This document shows, in pieces, positions 13,901 through 23,706 of a stretch of DNA of 64,000 nt. The position numbers and the translations under genes were made by a program. A model generated the notes under the pieces. It made no database searches. It had not been told where the DNA came from and worked only from the letters and a program-made list of their open reading frames with translations. The DNA comes from Allolobophora icterica (taxonomy: Eukaryota; Annelida; Clitellata; Crassiclitellata; Lumbricidae), in the NCBI GenBank assembly GCA_963556255.1, contig OY744610.1, positions 8,283,529-8,347,528 on the forward strand. The letters run 5' to 3'. Positions within the stretch are counted from its first letter, which is position 1; every line of letters starts with the position of its first letter.

Positions 13901-16900
13901 AGTTCAGTCAGCATGGACTTATGTGGACTTGTGTTTACAATTTAAATTTGAAAAGATTTCAATATTTTTAATTTCTTAATTTCTTATTAAACCGAACCTA
14001 TAAGAAATAAAATAATTGTTGTAGAATGATGTTATTTAGTGTTTACTAATAAAGTTGTGCTATTTGCTGATTAAATTCTGTTAACAAGGTTTTTAATTTT
14101 AAATTGCAGTTACTGTAGGGCCTACAAGATGCGAGAAAGTCAAATTATTTTCTTTTGTGGTTTTTTCCGTTTTTTTCTCGTTTTTTATTTTTTCGAAAAA
14201 AAGAAGTTTTTTCAGTTTTTTATTTAGTTTCGATCGTTTTTAACAACTATGGTTGTTTGCAGATGGGCAGGAACCGACATCTCAGCAGTGAAAAGAAATT
14301 ATTTCAGTGGATAATAATATTGGTTTCTGTATATTTTTGTTCACAGATATTGCGCTACTTTTCGCCACTGTACGCATTGTTGATGTATGAGCGTTTGTCT
14401 TGTGCTAATAAAAGATTACTCACTTACTTATTTATTTATTTGTATTCCTCCAGTGCAACAGAATATTAACTTTAGTCATGATTATTCTTTTAGGTTCTGG
14501 TCCGACCTGCTCCTGTAGTCAGTCGACTTCCGCAGGCGTCAATATATCATGCACAATCATTTATGCAGATCATCCAAACTATCCGATCAATGCAATTATG
14601 AGCTGCTCGGCTTACGGTCAGTTTTATAATGCAACCACACCGGCGAGGAACCTCGTACCTTTAAGCCCGACTCAATACGTGTACAGCTCTACATCTTACA
14701 TTATCGTTAATAACAACATTCCAACGACGTACTATTGTCTTATGACGTTTGCTGCACCAAAATTTCCTCTCTCATACATGGCAATGAATGCACCTGATTT
14801 CAGTGTAAACAGACAAGGTGAGTGTAGTCACATCGGTTTTCATTTAATACTGTGCGTCATATGGTGATCAGCATAGCTATTGGAATTAGAACATTTATCA
14901 CTATTCAGCATATGAGAACCGTGAGAAAATTCTAAACTGAACATACTATTTGTCCATTGCGATCAAAATAACTGGTTTTTAGTGTTTCCGAACTACGAAA
15001 ACGTCATTTATTGCAGGATATTCTGAATGAAATTTGACAAGGAGTTTAGCCATGTTTGATAATCGATCAAAAGCTGTAGTTTGAAGCATTAGCAAGTTTA
15101 CGCTTTGAAATGTTTGTAACCATTCTATAATTTGCATATTCGCATTCATCCTTTGAGATCTATGTTTCCGTTTTTATTCAGTATCCTGCGGAGCAACAAC
15201 TATTTTGACGACATCGACGCCTAAACCAACCACAACGACTCGATCACCTACAACGACTCAATCTATAACGACTCGATCACCTACAACGACTCAATCTATA
15301 ACGACTCAATCAACTACATCTACCCTGACTCCAAATAAAGCTACAACGCCATCGATAACAAGTATGCAACCAGCCTCCAATGTAGCTGTCTTTGAAACAA
15401 ATATTCCGCACGCATAATGGCTGCCTTCCTGAGTGACGGTGCTATTCAATAATATGTTCAACGTAAGCAGTTTGGAAAGCTTATCGTTCTGGGTCATGAT
15501 AACTAGCGAGGGTGTAAAATGTTCTGTTGAATCATCCATAACCAGCGCAACTACGAGGCATTTCATTAATTAACTGTGACCTGATGGTTGGGATTGCAAC
15601 AATTGGTCTCTTGCCAACTGGTCTATAGGTTTTGGTCCCGTAACAATTGGTCTTACAATTGGTATCGAAGGTTTATGTACTGGCAAATTGGTCCCAGAAA
15701 TACTGTTGGATATTCGTTGATTATTATATGGAATTAAATTACATTGAATTAGAATACACTACATTGTTATCTTGCATTGGTTATTACATTTCGAAATGAG
15801 GAAATATGAATCCGAATCGAAGCTGAACAGAGTTGAAGTAAATACAGCTTACATTCCTACATGAAAGGCTTTAAATAGTCATGTGTCTGAGGCTAGCACA
15901 CTTTTTAAACCTGAGAAAGTCTGTTAGGCAGATGACAGAGGAAATATGCTCTGAATGAAGTCGGATGCTATCGTGGTTTCTTTTTGTTCAACGCTAACTG
16001 CCATTTGTTCACTGAATTATAAATTAGTAAAAGATATGGTATGGTATCTGGGAATTTATAAGGTGCTTCTCAAAGTTCGAACAATTCAGAGGCGCTCTCA
16101 GCATGTGAGCCTCGCGGAAACAGAAGAGACTGTAAACGATGAACAACACAGAGAAAGAAGTAGGGTCACACGCCGTACCAAAGGAAGGAAGTCCCATAGG
16201 GATGGACCTACGACAGCGAAAGAGCAAGACTGATCAAAGGTAGATCCCACCCAGGGAACAAACAGATCAAACCGATTTAGAGAACGTAGGGGTCGATAAG
16301 AGGAGGCAGAGAGAAGTTTCTGCCTCAGGTCACAAAAGTAGGCTGGAGCTAAGCCCTGTTGCGCCTTAGAGAAACGTGTTATGATCTTGATCATAACACG
16401 TTATATATAACATATATAACATATGATCTTGATCTTGTGGATACGAGCGGAGACAGGAAGCCAATGCAAAACATCAGTCATGTAGATGAGATGGAGGAGA
16501 ACCGAGAACGATGAGAAATCCGCCTGATTTCCGTCTGAAGGGCAGAAAGACGGACTTTCGGCAGGCCTACTAGTGAAGAATTGCAATGGTCAATGCGGCA
16601 ACAGATGAACGCATGGATAATGGTAGTGAAAACTGTAGGAGAGACGGATAGCTCGAAGTCTCCTGAAGTGGTAGCAGCAAGTGCGAGTAAGTAAGGATAG
16701 GTGAGAAGCAAAGGTAGTACATAGGTAGTGCGCTAATCGTTGTATTTGTGTAATACGTAACTGTAGCAGTTGTAAATAGGCATTCCGGCCATCACGGTAC
16801 TCTGGGCGCACGTGCGTCCATCCACCAAATCAAATCCACACAAGGATTAGGCATCTCATTGATATTTTAAACAATTTTTGAGCGACCGGCTGCAGATACA

Positions 16901-19900
16901 AACATTCAGCAAATCCATGCTAAATTAGGTTTTACTATAGCATGTATTGCCCTTTAAACTTCATGCGACAAGCTGATGTCTTCGGGTATCCCAGTCGCAT
17001 CTTAGCTGCAGTAACCTTTGGGTCAGGGCTGTAGTCGAGGGTATACGCGGGTATACAGCGTATACTCACCTCTAGCGAAATTTGAGAGCGTATACTCAGC
17101 GCTCTAGACGAGGGTATACGCGGGTATACAGCGTATACTTACCTCTGTAGAGACCTGAGTAATGAAATTTGGAGGAAAAAGAGAGGTTTTGACAGGTTTT
17201 TAGAGGTTTTTAGGGCGAATGGCTAAAAAAAGGTCATCAACTTTTTCAGAGACGAAATCGTAAAAAGTTAGAAAATTTTAAGGGAATTTGTGAAAAGTCT
17301 GAAATTTTTCTTAGACGAATTCCTATAGGCCTAAAAAGGTCTTCACATTTTTTTACGCCGCTGGTCACCGGTAGCGTATACTCACCTCAAATTTTACCAC
17401 TACAGCCCTGCTTTGGGTTATATAGGCCCTACTGCTAATTAACAGTTGGCGGTTTTGAATTTGTTGCTTGGATACAGCTCATTGATTTTATGTAGACAGT
17501 TTTTGTTCAGCGTCAAAGATAACTTTTCAAATGCAATACACGTTTTGGGTTCCCATAGTTCACGCGGTATAACTGTTATCAGTGCGAGTTTTAATCCAAA
17601 CAAACGTTAGCGAACTGCTAATGTTTGTATATCATAGTGTCGTTTCTGCGAGATAAGAGAATGTTGATCATTATTACTGTGATAATCTCTTATCTTATAC
17701 ATGTTATAGCAACGCCTAATATCACAGTATCTCTTATCTCTTACCTTATCTAATATCGCAGTATCTCTTATCAATTATCTTATTGCATATCCTAATGTCG
17801 TTTCCGCGAGATAAGTGAATAGCAGGTAGTACTCGTTTAGTCAGCTACAGCGCAAGTGAGGCACTACAAAATGGCTTGAAGAGGACCATAGTGCGAGTAA
17901 TGGTGATGATTCTGGCACGGACTATGAAGATCACTTATACGAAGTATCAGAACACAGTGATGCTGCAACTGCTGAGTCATCCGGTGTTTGTGATTTTGCT
18001 GTATGTGAATACTTACAAAAAATTAACCTAATTTTGCAGCACTTGTAGTTTACAAAGAAACCGCACTTACTGTGCACCAACACCTTGGACTGATATGAGT
18101 TATTAATGCTGTTTTCGTGATGTTGGGGAGTAATACTGGTCAGCAAATGTTTGAGCTGTTTATGCATACGCAATTAGAACATTTTCTTCATTCATTTTAA
18201 TCAAGGTCATTGTCTCAATTAAGAAACGAGACCGTGAAATGAATTGAGCAAGAATTGGACGGCAGCTTTAAAATTAATTTCCTGGGGTATCGTGAGTCTC
18301 CAGTTGGTCATTACCGTGTGCGATATAAGTTGATCGCACGACGGTTAGAAGTTTATGAATTTTAATAAGAGCTAATGAAAATGTATTGAATGCTCTTAAT
18401 TTTTCTTTTACGTAGTTTGCAAAAATGAATGGTAATGTGTATTTTCTAGCACCGTTTGAAAGTCTTTCAGTAGAACTTCATTGGTTGAAATGGGGTAATG
18501 AGGTGAATGTTTTCCTCCAATACGTTTAGGTCAATATTCGAGTGGTTCTCTAACCAGGAAGCCAACTAATACTGCAGATGTTGCTGGATCACGCAACGTT
18601 ACCTTCGAATGTGCTTCCATTTATGGGACCGGCGCCACTAGTTGGTCTTTCACTCCGTTGGGTTCTTTCAGCAACAAATCCATTAAGATTTCCGATGGAT
18701 ATCGATTACTCACGACCAATCAACAGCAGTATGAACTCCGTGCAACTGCTTATTCATCAGTACTTATCGTTCTTCAGCTTTCAAGCTTGACCGAAGGAAC
18801 TTATAGTTGCTCTGACGGTGTGGAATCTGAGTCAGCTCTGCTACTGGTGTCTCGTATGTCCTATAATTCGTTTTTATCTAATATATTCTAACTTAATGCT
18901 GTTGCAACATCGGTTTCTGATTGTAGAGTTGTTAAATGGAACATTTTGAATGATGTATAGTTAACACGTCGGAGATATTTTGCAAGGTTTCTTGAGGGAA
19001 AGAAATTTCTTGATTATTCATTTACTTTGTTTAACTCGAAATTGAAGAACTTTTCTGACCGTAGACTTGTGTTAGCATGCAACTATTTTGTGAAATAGTA
19101 TATATTAATGATGAGAATAATGAGCACGAGAAATTATATTATAATAATAATGGTTACAATATGAAACCCTATTATTTTTTACTGAAATCCGTATCTATTT
19201 CAATATCAGCTTTTCCGATCTCAATGGAACCACTCTTTGGTCCAATAGCTGGAGGAACGAACATCACGATAATTGGTTCAGAAACAATCCTTTGCGTATC
19301 AAGAAACGTTGGCTCATATTTACCAGCTTTCAACGGTGTTAGGGAAGTCTACATCGGAAATGATTTGTCTTCAACTTCCGTGTTGCTAAAACGCAATAGC
19401 ATGTTCCAGGAATACTTTTTCGTACTCAGGCAAATAACTTATGCTTTATTTCACACAAGGCAGGAAACAGAAATATTAAAGAAAAACAAATAATAAACTT
19501 TCCATTGAAGATGCACGTTCTATCTGCATGCACTCTATAGTATTGTAACTATTTTCTATGTTGTTCTAATTCTTAAGTCAAATTTTACCTAGTGATGTGC
19601 AATAGTTAACTAGAAGTTGCTAACTTTTATTTAAGCTAAAATTTTGTAGTTACGGATGTAGTTTAACTAAAAAATATAGTTTAGTTGAAACCATAGTATA
19701 ACTAAAAAGTTTAGTTGTTAACTAAAAAGTTTAACTAAAAAACAGCAATATGCAACTATTTTTCCACAATGAACATTGAACACTGTCAACAAAAAACATT
19801 TTAATACTGCATGGTTTTAGCATTAACAGCCTGTGTTTTCAAATTCATACACTACTTACAGTATGCCTGCAATTGTATGCCAGAACAGTACACATTGCAT

Positions 19901-22900
19901 AGTTTGAAGGTGAAATTGTCATTGACGCTCTCCATTATTACTCTTCACTTAACCTCTGTTATTGTAAAAATGTTTGTCGTAAAAAGTTGGAAAACAGTTG
20001 AAAAAGTTTGACTACTTTTTTAGTTTAGTTAACTAATTTCCAAAATCAGTTGCCAACTTTAGTTAAACTAAATTTTTTTTAGTTGGATAATAGTTTTATC
20101 ACTGTTTATACTCACATCTGCAACTATGCAGCATTGTCTTAAGAGTTATAGCCTCATCTACTGTATAATAGCAAAATTAGTTACACATCTATGTTTCAGT
20201 TGGCGCTTGTTGTAATACATCTGTAGAGCGATTGATTAAAATGTATTTAAAGTAGTATGATTATATTTCCTTTGATATTTGATGCAATATTTCATTAAAA
20301 TTCTTTTGATGTCATATAAAATCTGATTCTAAATTTATGTGAAAATTTGGTGAACACAGATTGTGGTGCAATATAAAATTGCTTTGCTTCTTTTGCGACA
20401 CAAATAAAAACCATATGTTCATTCAATTCTAGCTCAACATTCGAAATTGTGGCTGTAACTCCAAACACAACAAACGCTTCAATCGGACATCCTCTGCCTA
20501 TTACTATTGAATTTTTGCCTACTCCGTTCAACATGACTTTTAACAGAGCGTTCAATTATCTGCCTAACCCAAAAATCACCGACCTATATCCAAACAGCTT
20601 CATTGTGACGTACGTATTGCCTTGACTTGGCCCTATAGTCTAACAACTTCATCGTTAAGTATGTATTATCTTGGAATCATAATAAGTTCTTCAAGTTCTG
20701 AATGCGTTTCATCCTTTGAACCGATGGATCTTGCCAACTATGAGTTTATATAAGCGCCATCTAAATGTGAACTAGCCTACTCATCGTTACAATGTTTTGG
20801 TGGTGGTGATGATGATGGCAATGAGGATGAATACATGATGATTACGACTGTTATAAAAATGACTGTATTGATGATAATGATGAGCATTGAATAACTAAAC
20901 GCAATGAAGACGTTTATTGCTTGTCGAGAGAATGTCGGCCACTTTTTTATTACTTGTACGACGCTGGCTGGTGAAGATGAGCAAGATTAGTGCTCGAATG
21001 GAATACCACAGCCACTATATTTTATATTATATATGTCGTCCTCCAAGCCCCCATCTTTGGGGTCTTTTAATAAATAACAACGAGGGTGAAATTGTTCTGG
21101 TTTTGGTATTCTGCGGTCGTGGTTTCTCCTTCAGACTCTTCTTCACTCTTTGATGAATCTCTTAAGAGGAATTATGCAAAAAGTGCATTTCCTTTGTTTT
21201 TTGCCACAGTGGTGGCACCCTATTGGACGTTACCGGGCGAAGTCTGTCGTCCGTGGCTAAACCAATCATCCAGCTGACGGTTGTCATAACTCGATCGGCT
21301 GAAAACAACTCAACTTTAAGTATTACAAGTACAACGACGTCAAGGGTAATCACTACTTCTGTCAACAAATTTACAAGCGGCAAATATGCTATCAACAAAT
21401 TGAGGCATTTTACTACGATTAATGTACTTCTTCCGATAACGTCGAGAGAGCAAGAAGAAATTAAAATAATGATTAAAATAATAATTAAAATAAATAAGAT
21501 CCATGACATTTTACTATGCATAAGTTAAAATAAATGGCCTACAGTTGGACATTACACTACAAAGCGAATGAACATTAATAAAAAAATTCGTCTTTTTGAT
21601 GTTCAAACGTTTAGCACTGTAATAGAATAGAATAGAATTTTCTTTATTGGAACCAATTTCAAACCTCATTTTGGTGCACATCAACTTAAACGTGTTTATA
21701 CAGATTATATACATCTAAAAATATGTTAATACAGCTGCTAATATTTGTCTCAAATATCCACAATTTATATCGTGTCTTACCCATTGCGTAAGCTTATACT
21801 AAGCCACTTCATAAAGCATCCTGATATGAACGTTTTTCTAGCCAAGCTATCAGCGGTCGGGAATTAAACTGCTTAGAATTATGTTCATCCTTATCTGCTT
21901 TTTATATTTACCAACTATGAGAACATTGCATTGCAGGTCTGTACAGTTCCATCCGGGAATGGTACTTATATGCAGTGTCCAATGCCGCCCTTAAATCTCA
22001 CAGATGATTTTCTCGAGATCTTGAACTTAAAGTACAACAGCTCAATCAGAAGAAGACGTAACATAGAGCTAAGCGATAATAACGTCTTATCTGTGCCACT
22101 ACGAAATGGCTCCGATCGAGCTGACATTTATCTTGGATTCATTTTCGACGGTTACAAGGAATACGAGAACATCAACGACGCTCTTCCAGACACAAAGTTT
22201 CAATTCTATTCGCCTCCTGAAATAAATTCGTCTATCTTTTACTCGGCTCCTGAAATAACTTCCTCTAATCGACTTATTGAATTCGATCCATCCGAAGAAG
22301 AACTGATTTACGTGAAGGTTGGTGGCGCTAGTTATCGACATTCTTTAAACACACGCAGTCTTTCCTTGTGGCTGTAAGCATTGGGTTGTGTACGAGAGCG
22401 ACAGTTAAGTGCAGCGACAGAGGGTGCAGCGCATCACAATGGGATTTCGAAGTTTTAATTACTGTGAAGTGCTATGGTCATGGTTATGACTGTAGCAAAT
22501 CCACAAAGTAGTTCAACATAAAACAATAATAGGTTACGATCATGTTAAATTTAGTAATCAAATTTTAAAAAGAGTTCCCATCGCCAACCTACTGTGACCA
22601 TTTTCACAGATTGGTTTCATATTTTCCTTATCGGTCTCGCGTTCCCTAAAGGCATTTCTGTTTCCCCGGGGCTTCTGTGCTGAATAGTTATTCCGCGAGA
22701 GGCGCTTTATAAATAACTAGATACAATATAATTATGTGATACGGCAAATTCATTAGAAGCAATCAAATGAGATTTAAATGTCTGTTGTTTGTTAGGGAAG
22801 ATACATGTTGCGCGGCGTTCGTCTAAGAGATTATCTGGTCCAGATTGGCAATCAGATTTGTAACATCAGCGACCTACAGGACAACCAGCTGAGCTGTCGA

Positions 22901-23674
22901 CCACCAAAAGAAAAGCCATCCTCAACATTGAACGATTCTTTGCACTGTGGTGAACATCTGAGCATCACGGTTTGTCATGTTTAATATTGTAACTACACAA
23001 TCAATCATTAAATTTTCGTCTATTACTAATGCAACTGGAATACTCTAAATGGTTGCAGCACGAGTTATAAAAGGATTAAATGAGTTGTATAAAGCTAGTT
23101 GATATAAGTAATAAAAATAGTTTTTCATGTGAAACTCTAGGTAGGCCTATAAAGCTATAGTCGTCCCTGCAAGGGAGTGAAAAGTCACGAGGACGCGGTC
23201 GGAGGACACGGCCACTGGATCGACATGGGGGGGAGGGGCAGATGGCGTAATACATGTGTGTCATTAGTAAGAATTGTCTGAAAGAGGCGAGCGTCAGCCT
23301 CGAAAGCCATTTCTGCAGCGGCAGGAGTCGAAGGATGTAAAAGGCCGCGACGCATCATTCTCCCGATGAGCTGCTCGCTGATGTCGCGTTTGACTGCTCT
23401 GTTGTATCCCCACCAGGCCGGTGAGACATAAATAAGGTTAACAATTGTTGTAGCCTTGGCCACAACTTTGGTAGCAGACACCGACAGGTCATGTGGTCGG
23501 ACCAGAGCACATTTAGTGCAGAAATAGAGCAAAAACCCACGGCAAGTATACAGTAGACTCAATGTGCGAAGCTATACGAAGGTCGGATCTTAAGGTGACT
23601 CCAGGCCTTGCCTTAAAGTTCATCAACTGTGGCGGTTTTAGGAATAAGGAACACAAGTTGAAGTAGGGACGTTG

Positions 23675-23706
<32 letters not shown>

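Noticed and set aside
19210..22969. IPT domains as part of a Rel/NF-kB, CSL or EBF transcription factor
   Set aside because: They are followed by a transmembrane helix and preceded by Ig domains and a signal peptide, so they are extracellular plexin-type IPTs.
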